A stretch of DNA of 51,849 nucleotides from CAYNRG01 sp047974855 (GCA_047974855.1 JBKECT010000016.1:1-51849), one strand, 5' to 3'. Positions 1 to 7,812 are shown, counted from the stretch's first letter. The notes: a model not told the origin generated them from the sequence alone. Translations and numbers: made by a program.

Positions 1-67
1 TATAAACATTAACCCACTGCTGAAAATACTTAGAAAAGGTATCTTTACTCTCTATTTTTATTAACAT
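1..67 (-). CDS. Tyrosine recombinase/integrase, N-terminal fragment cut by window edge
   Basis: Only about 22 codons lie in the window. Reading leftward, ATG at 67 follows a clear GGAGG ribosome binding site that sits inside the 3' end of the neighbouring hsdS fragment. The peptide begins MLIKIESKDTFSKYFQQWV, which resembles the start of the SAM-like core-binding domain of phage-type integrases often found beside Bacillota hsdS genes. In such loci these recombinases invert or exchange hsdS target-recognition cassettes. The catalytic domain is outside the window, so the identification rests on a short N-terminus and on context. Confidence 0.5.
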   Translation of the reverse strand, partial: MLIKIESKDTFSKYFQQWVNVY

Positions 68-68
68 T

Positions 69-641
69 TTAAATTCCTCCATCTTTTTTATGTAAAAGCA
101 TACGCTGATGAAGGGTGATAAGGTTGTCTAACTCTTTAAAAACATTAACAATTAATTGCTGTTCATCTTTTGAAGATGGTAAAGATATTATTATATTTTT
201 TATATCATTATTTTGTATATGTCTTACAGCCGAACCTTTAATTAATCTTATTAGCTGTTCTTTATTTTTGTTAATAGTTAATGAAAGACAACTTCCAATT
301 ACATTAGAATTAGGTCTAACTATATTGATATCTCCTCCTAATAAAACTCCACTTTTTTCAACGCATGTAGCTCTTGCAAGTCCTGTAGGTGTCATACCAG
401 ATCCTGGAATTAAAACATCTCCAAATTCGCTTTTTATTTCATTTGAATAATAACTATTTGTTTTATGATTTATAATATCAGTTATCATTCCATAATCAGT
501 ATATAAACTACCATATAATATACATTCTCTATTACCAGTTTCAGAAATATCATTCCAAGAAAAACAATTTCCTGAAAAAAAAGTTGCAATATCTCTCAAC
601 CTACGCTGTTCCCAAGCGTTACCCTTATTATAATGAGAAAA
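69..641 (-). pseudogene. hsdS: Type I restriction specificity subunit (HsdS), half-gene cassette
   Basis: The open frame runs from 641 to a stop at 69. It contains the conserved central HsdS motif NAWEQRRLRDIA (about 620-585), one target-recognition domain (VLIPGSGMTPTGLARATCV and following), and the second conserved segment ending in ELDNLITLHQRML. A full HsdS has two TRDs in about 400 residues; this has one, and the usual tail after LHQR is replaced by HKKDGGI and a stop. There is no good start: the longest start codon is a TTG at 599, inside the conserved motif. It is therefore a silent or donor cassette. It lies immediately before the recombinase gene and no hsdM or hsdR is in the window. 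A functional half-subunit is possible but less likely without a start. Confidence 0.75.
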
Positions 642-1085
642 TTAGATATTATTATAATTTTCTTCTAATTTATCAATAGTAATTTCACCTTTCAATGCAT
701 CAACTTTAAGTTTATTTGCATCCGCAACTAATTTATTATGTTCATCTTGCGTAATCGTATTACATCGATAACGAGCACTGATCTTTTTATAACACCTCAA
801 GTAAAGTTGATAGATCGGTGAGTTCTCAATCTTTTCTTTCTCGCTGTTCAATGCTCCAACTTGTCGACAGGTCTTCTTCGTTTCATTGGGTGCGATTTGA
901 TCACAGTAAATGGTGTGGTGCTTAGTAGTGTTAAGAAATGCTCACTTACAGTTCCTACAAACTCTTACTGTGTATTCATTTTGAAGTGCTCTGAAATAAT
1001 CATATTGAAGTAAATCAAGGTAACTGTTGAAAAGGATAATCTCAGAGAATAGTGGACAGCGTCGTTTAGGCTCAAAGAATTTTAA
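642..1085 (-). pseudogene. DUF6076-like protein, broken by an in-frame TGA
   Basis: Reading leftward from about 1085 the frame gives FFEPKRRCPLFSEII, LQNEYTVRVCRNCK, then TGA at 944-942. It continues in the same frame as AFLNTTKHHTIYCDQIAP, TCRQVGALNSEKEKIENSP and a charged C-terminus to a stop at 642. The CxxC followed by YCD...C...GA and a basic helical tail matches my memory of DUF6076 proteins of mobile elements in Bacillota. A CGA to TGA change would explain the interruption. No start with a ribosome binding site is evident; the 5' end runs into the cupin gene's terminator. The ATG-less 3' half alone (from a TTG near 848) is unlikely to be expressed. The family assignment is from pattern only. 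Confidence 0.5.
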
Positions 1086-1090
1086 GGTAC

Positions 1091-1118
1091 AAAAAAGACC
1101 GGAGATTATTCTCCAGCC
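1091..1118 (-). terminator. Rho-independent terminator of the cupin gene
   Basis: On the minus strand GGCTGGAGA-ATAA-TCTCCGGTC forms a 9-bp stem with two G-U pairs and is followed by six T. It lies just past the cupin stop codon. Confidence 0.85.
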
Positions 1119-1143
1119 TTTTAGGAAATGTGTAGATTAGATG

Positions 1144-1500
1144 TTATTTAACTAGTTCAGCATCAGTCATAGTGTATGTATCCAAAGAATTTTCCTTTAC
1201 CTGAATGCATACATAGGAAATTGGAGAATTTTCATCTGCAAAAAATTGACGTTTTGCTAAAGGAGATATTTTCACCCAATCTCCAGCAACTAATTGCATT
1301 TCTTCACCATCAATGATTGCTTTACCACATCCTGAAAGAATGCCGTAAATCTCCTCATTGTTTTTATGGAAATGTACAAATGGTACAGATGCACCAGCTG
1401 GTAAACTGTTAATGCTAATCTCTGCCCCTGTTAAAGCCAAAGCTTCATGTAACTCGACTCTCGCTTCGTTTCCGATATTTGTTGTTTTGAAATTTGACAT
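1144..1500 (-). CDS. Small single-domain cupin protein
   Basis: This 118-aa protein starts at the ATG at 1500, ten codons inside the longest frame, because AGGAGG lies directly upstream. It is a single cupin_2 barrel: motif 1 is PFVHFHKNNEEIYGILSG (two His and a Glu that usually bind metal) and motif 2 is the GDWVKISPLAKRQFF stretch. Small cupins next to HxlR regulators are often quercetinase-like or stress-linked; the substrate cannot be read from sequence. It is transcribed divergently from the HxlR gene and is its most likely target. A strong terminator follows. Confidence 0.85.
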   Translation of the reverse strand: MSNFKTTNIGNEARVELHEALALTGAEISINSLPAGASVPFVHFHKNNEEIYGILSGCGKAIIDGEEMQLVAGDWVKISPLAKRQFFADENSPISYVCIQVKENSLDTYTMTDAELVK

Positions 1501-1625
1501 AATATTTGTCCTCCTGATTTTTAATTGCAAAAGACTAACTGTCCTTGCATTTGTAATTATAAATTATTACGCAGTAGGTTTGTAGTACGCACCTTTTTGT
1601 AACTGTATAATTTTGAAAGAATGCA

Positions 1626-1634
1626 TGGTATAAT
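1626..1634 (+). promoter_or_regulatory. Extended -10 promoter of the HxlR gene
   Basis: TGGTATAAT is an extended -10 box (TG-n-TATAAT) 25 bases before the HxlR start, with AGGAGGT between them. No good -35 is seen at 17 bases. The 1501-1659 gap must also carry the divergent cupin promoter and probably the HxlR operator. Confidence 0.6.
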
Positions 1635-1659
1635 ACTTGGGATAGGAGGTGTAGACAGC

Positions 1660-1980
1660 ATGAAGAGAAAAAAAGATTTGCCAGTGTGTCCAATTGCAAC
1701 AACAGTTTCTCTCATTGGTAGCAAATGGAAGCTGCTTATTATTAGAAATTTGATGAATCGACCGTGGAGATTCAATGAGCTTCAAAAATCATTGGATGGG
1801 ATTTCTCAAAAAGTGCTAACTGAGAGTTTAAGGCAATTGACGGAAGACGGTCTGGTTTATAGAGAAGATTATAAAACGAATCCACCAAAGGTGGAATATG
1901 GGCTGACAGAATTGGGTAAAAAGCTTCTGAAAGTTTTAAAGTCAATGGAAAAATTCGGAGATTATTATAAAACATTATAG
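1660..1980 (+). CDS. HxlR-family winged-helix transcriptional regulator
   Basis: This 106-aa regulator starts at 1660 (MKRKKDLPVCPI), which has AGGAGGT upstream; the longer frame start at 1621 is inside the promoter. HxlR hallmarks are CPIATTVSLIGSKWKLLIIR with the N-terminal Cys (C10 of the chosen start) often used for redox or electrophile sensing, RFNELQKSLDGISQKVLTE (recognition helix) and the wing YGLTELGKKL. It is full length for the family. It faces the cupin gene, so it probably represses that gene and itself. Its last codons overlap the start of a degenerate downstream frame. Confidence 0.9.
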   Translation: MKRKKDLPVCPIATTVSLIGSKWKLLIIRNLMNRPWRFNELQKSLDGISQKVLTESLRQLTEDGLVYREDYKTNPPKVEYGLTELGKKLLKVLKSMEKFGDYYKTL

Positions 1981-2361
1981 ATGCCACACAGCTGATTTTT
2001 GAACTGTTTCCGCTCTCTAACAAAGATATGCTCCAAAATGCCATTCAGACACCAACCAATGTCGGGTATCTCGGAACTTCGGATTTGATATGCGGTGGAA
2101 CAACCACGCCACTTATTTTGGCAGACGGCAGTGGTGGAGATACGCAGCTCAGCTTTTATCATCAGAACGAGGGCGGCTACACATGGAATATTGTGTATGC
2201 AATGTATGAGGAAACCGATACCTATTCTTTTGCCTATATTAAAAGAGGACAGGACATCTTAGACATAAAACGGAAAACCACTCAAGCCATGTGGAGAGTA
2301 TTGTGTTGATGACAAGGATTGGTTAGTAAAAGCAAACAATGGGAGATGGGAAGAATTATAG
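1971..2361 (+). pseudogene. Frameshifted remnant of an unrecognised protein
   Basis: From 1971 a frame reads NIIDATQLIFELFPLSNKDM, then a Gly/Thr-rich part (GGTTTPLILADGSGGDTQ) and RGQDILDIK near 2270. It then leaves frame; the neighbouring frame continues GKPLKPCGEYCVDDKDWL and KANNGRWEEL to TAG at 2361. The two parts look like one protein with a single indel near 2268-2280. There is no start or ribosome binding site, and the 5' end overlaps the HxlR gene. Base composition is richer in G+C than the neighbours, suggesting acquisition. I do not recognise the family. Confidence 0.45.
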
Positions 2362-2489
2362 TAAAGAAAAAGGTAAACTCAGGTTGAAATATGATATAAT
2401 ATTAATAGCTAGTTAAAAGTTAGATCTTTTACTTTAATTCTGGCGAGTGTTTTTTTAAAGAGTATTGTTAAAAAGAAAGGAGGATAAAA

Positions 2490-2678
2490 ATGAGAAAGTT
2501 TTATATGAATACAAGATCTCATGAAGTGCACAAGTCTGACTGTAATTATTGTAATTCTAAAACTCAAAAGTATTTAGGTGAGTTTAAGTTTCCATATCTT
2601 GCAGTTAATGCAGCAAAAAAGACATACAGTGATGCTGATGGGTGCAAGCATTGCTGCCCAAGATCAAATAAGGGGTAA
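2490..2678 (+). CDS. Small Cys-rich protein of unknown function
   Basis: This 62-residue protein has a perfect AGGAGG ribosome binding site and its own terminator. It begins MRKFYMNTRSHEVHKSDC and has Cys at 18, 22, 52, 55 and 56 in a CxxxC...CxxCC arrangement, with an aromatic/basic centre (YLGEFKFPYLAVNAAKKTY). Short proteins of this pattern with a DHEVH-C...LG-F....A...AK..Y..A.GC..C core are widespread in bacteria and lack a known role; the cysteines suggest a small zinc site. It stands alone between a remnant and a lipoprotein gene, in a region marked by mobile-element scars. Confidence 0.75.
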   Translation: MRKFYMNTRSHEVHKSDCNYCNSKTQKYLGEFKFPYLAVNAAKKTYSDADGCKHCCPRSNKG

Positions 2679-2694
2679 AATATTATATAAAGGA

Positions 2695-2716
2695 GAGTGT
2701 AAATACACTCTTTTTT
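2695..2716 (+). terminator. Rho-independent terminator
   Basis: GAGTGTA-AA-TACACTC followed by six T, 17 bases after the small Cys-rich gene. Confidence 0.85.
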
Positions 2717-2720
2717 CAAC

Positions 2721-2749
2721 TTGAAAATGAATGCTAAAAAGCATATAAT
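2721..2749 (+). promoter_or_regulatory. Sigma-A-type promoter of the lipoprotein/ABC operon
   Basis: TTGAAA (2721-2726), 17-base spacer, TATAAT (2744-2749), immediately after a terminator and 28 bases before the lipoprotein start. Near-consensus. Confidence 0.8.
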
Positions 2750-2776
2750 ATAAAGGTAAAAAAGGAGAATATAAAA

Positions 2777-3373
2777 ATGAAAATAAAAGGAATATTAGTT
2801 TTTCTTCTACTTTTGGCAGGATGTAGTTCATCGGATATGGTTGCAGATCCGACAGCAGAACCTACGGTGATTCCAACAGAGGATACAATGGAAGTAAATG
2901 GCTATGAAGAAGTTGTTGAAGCAGCAATGAATAATTTAGAAAGTCCATATGGAGATATTGTGAAAAGTGAAATTGGAACGGTTATTGAAACAACCTATTT
3001 TGATATGGAAGTTCAAACAATAGAACGGTTGTCAGAGTATGATGGTTACACACCAATGGAAGAGTATACTTACTATGCGATTAGTGTTAATGTAACTAAC
3101 ACATCAGATACAGCAATTTCGGTAGGAAATTTTGATTTTGTGATTTTCTATCAACTAGAAACTGATTCAGTGATGGATATTGCTTATTCAGACGTAGGAA
3201 ATGGTGATATGTATCCCGATGAAAAAAGCTTGGAGCCAGGAGAATCGGTTAGCGGATTAGTTTTGTTTGATCTTCCTACAGAAGCATTACTGGCAAGCTT
3301 TGGATATGTTGAAATTCATGTCAATGTGTCTGAAGAAATGAAGCTTGGTAATGTTTATATCGTGACAGAATAA
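2777..3373 (+). CDS. Secreted lipoprotein with a DUF4352-like beta-sandwich
   Basis: This 198-aa protein has a classic lipoprotein signal (MKIKGILVFLLLLAGCSSS; lipid-modified Cys at residue 16), then a Thr/Pro/Glu linker (DPTAEPTVIPTED). The C-terminal region, from about residue 65, has the pattern ISVNVTNTSDTAISVG...F.....EPGESVSGLVLFDLP...ASFGYVEIHV, typical of DUF4352-like immunoglobulin folds, in which lipoproteins present a small sandwich domain outside the membrane. Ligand unknown. It opens the transcription unit that continues, 23 bases later, into the ABC exporter, so it may be an accessory or immunity-type partner of that transporter. Confidence 0.75.
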   Translation: MKIKGILVFLLLLAGCSSSDMVADPTAEPTVIPTEDTMEVNGYEEVVEAAMNNLESPYGDIVKSEIGTVIETTYFDMEVQTIERLSEYDGYTPMEEYTYYAISVNVTNTSDTAISVGNFDFVIFYQLETDSVMDIAYSDVGNGDMYPDEKSLEPGESVSGLVLFDLPTEALLASFGYVEIHVNVSEEMKLGNVYIVTE

Positions 3374-3396
3374 TAAGAAAAAAGAGGGATTAGAAT

Positions 3397-4284
3397 ATGA
3401 GTGTTATCGAAATCATGGGATTAACTAAAGACTATGGAGAAGAGAGAGGGATTTTTGATTTGTCATTTTCTGTAGAAAAGGGAGAAATTTTTGGTTTTTT
3501 AGGACCAAATGGGGCTGGAAAAACAACGACAATTCGCCATTTGTTAAATTTTATTCACTCAGATAAGGGGAGCTGTTCAATCCTACAAATGGACTGCAAA
3601 GACCAAAGCAAAAAGATTCAGGAAAAATTGGGATATCTTCCAGGTGAAATTGCATTTATGGGGGATATGACAGGAATGCAATTTATTCACTTTGTAGCAA
3701 AGATGAAACAATGCAAAGATTTAGCTTACGCCAACGAGTTAATGGAGAGGTTCGAGCTAAATCCTCACGGGAAGATTAAAAAAATGTCAAAAGGGATGAA
3801 ACAAAAAATAGGAATTGTTTGTGCTTTTATGACAGATCCAGAAGTTTTAATCTTGGATGAGCCGACAAGTGGTTTAGATCCATTAATGCAAAATAAATTT
3901 GTAGAGTTGATACTGGAAGAAAAAGCGAAAGGAAAAACAATCTTGATGTCGTCACATATGTTTGAGGAAGTAGAAAAAACATGTGATCGGTTTGCGATGA
4001 TTAAAAATGGCAAATTAATTTCTTTACAAAATATGAAACAATTGCGTGAAGAAGCGGTGAAAACGATTAAAGTAACATTTTTTACAGAAGATGAAGCATT
4101 TGACTTTGCCTCTAAAGTAGCAAATGCAGAAAAAGTGGGAGTAGTTGCAACCTTTGAATTGCAAGGAGAGTTGACGGATGTTTTGAAACAACTGACGCAA
4201 TATCGAGTGATGGATTTATCAATCACAACACCAACACTTGAGGAACGCTTTGTGCATTACTATGGAGGGAAAGCTCATGTTTAA
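3397..4284 (+). CDS. ABC transporter ATP-binding protein (drug/peptide exporter type)
   Basis: The 295-aa ATPase has Walker A GPNGAGKTT (36-44), a variant signature MSKGMKQKIG, Walker B VLILDEPTSGLD and the H-loop SSHMFEEVEKTCDR. The stand-alone NBD with about 70 extra C-terminal residues is the CcmA/NatA type that pairs with an ABC-2 membrane protein. That partner is the next gene, which overlaps by 8 bases. Together they probably form an exporter of antibiotics, peptides, lipids or sodium; the substrate is not readable. The upstream lipoprotein shares the promoter. Confidence 0.93.
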   Translation: MSVIEIMGLTKDYGEERGIFDLSFSVEKGEIFGFLGPNGAGKTTTIRHLLNFIHSDKGSCSILQMDCKDQSKKIQEKLGYLPGEIAFMGDMTGMQFIHFVAKMKQCKDLAYANELMERFELNPHGKIKKMSKGMKQKIGIVCAFMTDPEVLILDEPTSGLDPLMQNKFVELILEEKAKGKTILMSSHMFEEVEKTCDRFAMIKNGKLISLQNMKQLREEAVKTIKVTFFTEDEAFDFASKVANAEKVGVVATFELQGELTDVLKQLTQYRVMDLSITTPTLEERFVHYYGGKAHV

Positions 4285-5077
4285 TCAAACGCTATTTAAA
4301 AAAGAATGGAAGTCATTGACGAAAATTTTGTTAGCCTTTTTAGCAATTTTGACAATGTATATCGTGATTATTATTTATATGTATACACCTGAAATGAATG
4401 AGCTAATGAATGGTCTTTTAGAAACAATGCCAGAAGTGTTTGCAGCAGTGGGAATGGGTGTGACAGGAGAGGGATTACTGGGCTTTTGTGTTCAGTACTT
4501 GTATGGCTTTATTTTGTTTATTTTTCCTGCAATCTTTATGGTTATGGTGACAAATAGTTTAGTTTGCCGTTATGTGGATGAAGGGTCTATGGCTTATCTT
4601 TTAGCAACACCAAATACACGTCGAAAAATTGTAATAACACAATGGTTTGTATTAAATATTGTTTTGTTAAGCTTGGTTATTTATATCCTATTTTGTGGGA
4701 TATTGACTTCGGAATTATTATTTCCTAATGAATTGGACATAGTTGGGTTTATGCAAGTGAATGCAGGATTGATGGCATTGTACTTCTTTTTGGGAAATGG
4801 TCTGTTTTGCTTATCTTGTTTTTTGAATGAAAGTGATAAGTTTATTAAAATTGCTGGAGGATTATTGTTTGTATCTTATATTTGTAATAGTATAGCAACG
4901 ATGAGTACACAGTTTGACTTTTTTAAATATTTCTCATTTTTAACATTGTTTAATCCTATGAAAATTGTGGGCGACTTTAGTGGGCAGTGGTTGTCACTTG
5001 CAGTATTAATCGTTGGAGGAATTATATTCTCAGTGATAGGTATTACAGGATTTGAAAAGAGAGATTTACCACTTTAA
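4277..5077 (+). CDS. ABC-2 type permease, partner of the upstream ATPase
   Basis: The start at 4277 (MFNQTLFKKEWKSLTK) is chosen because GGAGGG precedes it and it gives the usual cytosolic N-terminus; 266 aa. About six hydrophobic segments follow, the first ILLAFLAILTMYIVIIIYMY, with a large extracytoplasmic loop (METMPEVFAAVGMGV region) after it, as in NatB/YhaP-like ABC-2 permeases. It overlaps the ATPase gene and touches the pseudouridine synthase gene (TAATG), so all belong to one transcription unit. Confidence 0.88.
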   Translation: MFNQTLFKKEWKSLTKILLAFLAILTMYIVIIIYMYTPEMNELMNGLLETMPEVFAAVGMGVTGEGLLGFCVQYLYGFILFIFPAIFMVMVTNSLVCRYVDEGSMAYLLATPNTRRKIVITQWFVLNIVLLSLVIYILFCGILTSELLFPNELDIVGFMQVNAGLMALYFFLGNGLFCLSCFLNESDKFIKIAGGLLFVSYICNSIATMSTQFDFFKYFSFLTLFNPMKIVGDFSGQWLSLAVLIVGGIIFSVIGITGFEKRDLPL

Positions 5078-5961
5078 TGAAGTGCAATAGTCAAAATAAT
5101 AGTCTTTATTTTTCAGAATTAGAACTATTCCATAATAAAATGCTAAGCGAGTTTTTAGCGTTTTATTTTATTCGTGGTAAACGGGCGCAAACATTGATAA
5201 CAAGTGGAGCAATATCAATTAATGGAAATAAAGTAGTAACAGATAAAAGAATAGATAAGAGTGATAAACTAGAGATTCAAATTTTTGAAAAAATAGATTG
5301 CCCTGTAGGTGAAAAAATTGCGAAAGTAGTCTATGAGGATGATTTTATTTTGGTGGTTCACAAAGATCCAGGAGTAATGGTTCACACCGATAAGGCAACA
5401 AAACAAGAGCTGCTGACAGAACAGGTAGCAAGTTATTATCAGCATAAAGCAATCGCTCGCTGTGTAAGACCACTGCATCGACTGGATACAGACACGCAAG
5501 GATTGGTGATGTTTAGTAAGTGCTTATTTTTTCAACCATGGTTGGATCAAGAAATGTCACAAAAAAAGATTAGAAAAATATATCGTGCAATCGTATTTGG
5601 TAAAATAGAATTAGGTTGGTCTAAAACAGTCAATAAAGCTATTGGTAGAAATCGACATGATGCTAAAAAGATGATTATAGCACCAACGGGAAAAGAAGCA
5701 CTGACAAAGTTTAAACTTCTAAGTAGTGGTAATCAATACTCTGAGGTTGAATGTGAACTAGAAACTGGAAGAAAGCATCAAATTCGAGTTCATCTGGCAT
5801 CATTGGGATATCCTATTGTGAATGACCAACTTTATGGAAAGTTAACACAGGATTATCCTGTTATGGGGCTTTTGGCAGAGAAGCTAGAGTGGTATGATCC
5901 TATTACCCAAGAAAAAAGAACCATTTCTGATCCTTTTTTAGATGAGCTTAAAGTGTTGTAA
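5077..5961 (+). CDS. RluA-family RNA pseudouridine synthase
   Basis: This 294-aa enzyme isomerises uridine to pseudouridine in rRNA or tRNA. It has an N-terminal S4-like RNA-binding region (residues 20-65, FIRGKRAQTLITSGAISING), the catalytic motif HRLDTDTQGL with Asp137, and the late motif ELETGRKHQIRVHLASLGYP. Its size fits RluA/RluD-type enzymes; whether the site is in 23S rRNA or tRNA cannot be decided. Its start overlaps the permease stop codon, and its 3' end overlaps the convergent HAD gene by 24 bases with no terminator between them. Confidence 0.92.
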   Translation: MKCNSQNNSLYFSELELFHNKMLSEFLAFYFIRGKRAQTLITSGAISINGNKVVTDKRIDKSDKLEIQIFEKIDCPVGEKIAKVVYEDDFILVVHKDPGVMVHTDKATKQELLTEQVASYYQHKAIARCVRPLHRLDTDTQGLVMFSKCLFFQPWLDQEMSQKKIRKIYRAIVFGKIELGWSKTVNKAIGRNRHDAKKMIIAPTGKEALTKFKLLSSGNQYSEVECELETGRKHQIRVHLASLGYPIVNDQLYGKLTQDYPVMGLLAEKLEWYDPITQEKRTISDPFLDELKVL

Positions 5962-6765
5962 AGCATTAACGATTCCATCGTCATGAACAGAAGTGGTTAC
6001 AAAGTCCGCTTCTTTTTTTACGTTTTCTTTGGCATTACCCATGGCGACTCCTATTTTTGCTTTCTTTATCATATCTAAGTCATTTTCAGCATCGCCAAAA
6101 ACGATAACATTCTCCCAAGTAAATCCTTTTAAATTGAGGAATGATTCGATTGATCGAGCTTTGGTTGTTTCTTTTGAAAAAATATCAAAGCCATTGGTAA
6201 AAGACCAAGAAAAGACAAGGTGTGGAAATAATGGTTTGATTGTTTCGATGAGCGCTTCATCTGCAATGATAAAACAACCAAGAGGGAGCCCATACTTTAA
6301 ATGATAATCATCTTCAGGGTTGTTTTCTAAAATTTTGTGTTTAAATTCTTCAGTTAAAGCATCAAACTCTTCTTTTTTATGTGCAAGGTAGCCTGTACAA
6401 AATATATCATGGTTGGCATAGCTGACGATATCGTTAGGAAATTTAAATCCTAATCCAATGTTATTGGCTAATGCAATCTCTCTTAGGGCTAAAACGTCTT
6501 TTTCATTAAATGGAAACATTTGAATAATTGTGCCATCAGCCTTGTTGAAACATGCTCCATTGATTGTTACGACATAGTCGGGGTGCAAATCACTAAAAAG
6601 TGAAGGGTGGATATAAGAGTAATGACGTCCAGTGGCGATTAGAAACTCTAACCCGTTTTCTTTAGCGGTTAAAATAGCTTTTTTTAACGTTGTTGAAACA
6701 TGATTCCTTTCATAGGGGATCATAGTACCATCAATATCACAAACAAGAACTTTAATTTCAGTCAT
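5938..6765 (-). CDS. Cof-type HAD-IIB phosphatase
   Basis: This 275-aa protein starts at the ATG at 6765 with AAAGGAG upstream, rather than at the longer frame end. Motif I is VCDIDGTMIP (Asp nucleophile and acid/base Asp), motif II ATG in FLIATGRHYS, motif III Lys in the KETTKARS region, and motif IV VFGDAENDLDMI. The C2-type cap lies in the middle, typical of Cof/YidA sugar or nucleotide phosphatases with broad specificity. It is convergent with the pseudouridine synthase and divergent from tRNA-Arg. Confidence 0.92.
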   Translation of the reverse strand: MTEIKVLVCDIDGTMIPYERNHVSTTLKKAILTAKENGLEFLIATGRHYSYIHPSLFSDLHPDYVVTINGACFNKADGTIIQMFPFNEKDVLALREIALANNIGLGFKFPNDIVSYANHDIFCTGYLAHKKEEFDALTEEFKHKILENNPEDDYHLKYGLPLGCFIIADEALIETIKPLFPHLVFSWSFTNGFDIFSKETTKARSIESFLNLKGFTWENVIVFGDAENDLDMIKKAKIGVAMGNAKENVKKEADFVTTSVHDDGIVNALQHFKLI

Positions 6766-6831
6766 TGGGATTCTCCTTTTGCAATAATTATACCATGAAA
6801 ATAGGAAACTGTGGTAAAATAGAAAAGGTAT

Positions 6832-6908
6832 GTGCCCGTGGCGCAATTGGATAGCGCATCTGATTCCGATTCAGAAGGTTGCAGGTTCAAGTCCTGTCGG
6901 GCACGCCA
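6832..6908 (+). tRNA. tRNA-Arg (anticodon CCG)
   Basis: A complete 77-base cloverleaf is present. The acceptor GTGCCCG pairs with CGGGCAC (6898-6904), the D stem is GCGC/GCGC, the anticodon stem TCTGA/TCAGA encloses the loop TTCCGAT (anticodon CCG), the T arm is GCAGG-TTCAAGT-CCTGT, and CCA is encoded. It reads CGG codons, which are rare in this AT-rich DNA. A TGGTAAAAT extended -10-like box lies just upstream. Confidence 0.97.
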
Positions 6909-7224
6909 TAAAATAGGTTATAAAATAAATAGTGCAACACAATAGCTAAATACTATAAGATAAATTATACATAGTCTGAAATATGTAACAGTTAGGAAAA
7001 TAGATAATATAATTAATGCACCAAAAAGAGTTGTTGAACACTTTTATAATATTTAATAAAAGGTTATAAAAGCCAGAGAAGTAAGTTATTTCGTTTATAA
7101 ATAGTCAATAATAAATAAATTCAATTGACTGAAATATTTAGTTTTCCACTATGATATTTCTTGAAAACTCTAAATAATGAATATATAATTTAAATTAGAT
7201 AACACAAGGGAAAGGAAGTATAGT
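6909..7224. other. AT-rich intergenic region upstream of the MarR gene
   Basis: No open frame of note and no convincing RNA structure in 316 bases. The only supported element is the promoter at 7161-7189. Several TATAAT-like strings in the rest are expected in such AT-rich DNA. Confidence 0.6.
7161..7189 (+). promoter_or_regulatory. Promoter of the MarR gene
   Basis: TTGAAA (7161-7166), 17-base spacer, TATAAT (7184-7189), 35 bases before the start codon. A loose inverted repeat (CTCTAAATAA / TTTAAATTAG) brackets the -10 box and could be an autoregulatory MarR site; that part is weak. Confidence 0.7.
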
Positions 7225-7698
7225 ATGAAAAAGATGGACCAAATTATCACTAATTCAAGAGCGTTCGTTGAAACTTACCAAGACTATGTTAGTCTTTACC
7301 ACCAGAGACAAAGAAAATACTCTTTATATGAAAAAGAGGCAGAGTTTCTTGTAATTATCTATGAGTTGGCAAAACAATTGGACGAAGTGAATATGATGCA
7401 CTTAGCTAAGAAAATCGGATTAACGCCGGGAGCTATTTCACAAACAGCATCACGAGCAGAGAGGAAAGGATATATTCGTAGAAGTATGTCTAGTAAAGAT
7501 CGTCGAGCGAATGTTGTATCTCTGACAGCAAAGGGGCAAAGATTTTGTGAGGGGTATGAACGTTATATTGATGACTTAACTCAGAATATTAAATCTTCAT
7601 TAAATAATTTTTCAGAAAAAGAAATTGAATCGTTTATTAAAATTCAGTCTAAATTAACTGAGGCGATGAATTTAAGTATTGAAAAATCAAATGGATAA
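7225..7698 (+). CDS. MarR-family transcriptional regulator
   Basis: This 157-aa protein has the winged-helix pattern of MarR: an N-terminal dimerisation helix, then MHLAKKIGLTPGAISQTASRAERKGYIRRS (HTH), the wing SKDRRANVVSLTAKGQRF, and a long C-terminal helix. It has its own promoter and terminator, and lies just upstream of the pilus operon in the same direction, with a small inverted repeat (7768-7797) between them. Control of the pilus genes is a reasonable inference but the ligand is unknown. Confidence 0.9.
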   Translation: MKKMDQIITNSRAFVETYQDYVSLYHQRQRKYSLYEKEAEFLVIIYELAKQLDEVNMMHLAKKIGLTPGAISQTASRAERKGYIRRSMSSKDRRANVVSLTAKGQRFCEGYERYIDDLTQNIKSSLNNFSEKEIESFIKIQSKLTEAMNLSIEKSNG

Positions 7699-7735
7699 AA
7701 ACAGAAATTAAATTTCTGTTTTTTTTTTTTTTTTT
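7697..7735 (+). terminator. Rho-independent terminator with a 17-T tract
   Basis: ACAGAAATT / AATTTCTGT inverted repeat overlapping the MarR stop, followed by 17 consecutive T. Separates the regulator from the pilus operon. Confidence 0.85.
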
Positions 7736-7767
7736 GAAAATATTTATTATATTTATTTAGGATAATT

Positions 7768-7797
7768 GCTTTGTTTGTAGAATAAGATTTACAAAGC
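7768..7797 (+). promoter_or_regulatory. Inverted repeat in the leader of the pilus operon
   Basis: GCTTTGT (7768-7774) and ACAAAGC (7791-7797) are exact inverted copies 16 bases apart, ending just before the AAAGGAG ribosome binding site of the 49-aa gene. It may be a repressor site (MarR?) or a leader hairpin covering the ribosome binding site. A clear -35/-10 pair for this operon was not found. Confidence 0.4.
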
Positions 7798-7812
7798 AGA
7801 AAGGAGATATGA

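Noticed and set aside
115..450. Open frame on the + strand overlapping the hsdS fragment
   Set aside because: It is the antisense shadow of clear HsdS coding sequence and has no ribosome binding site.
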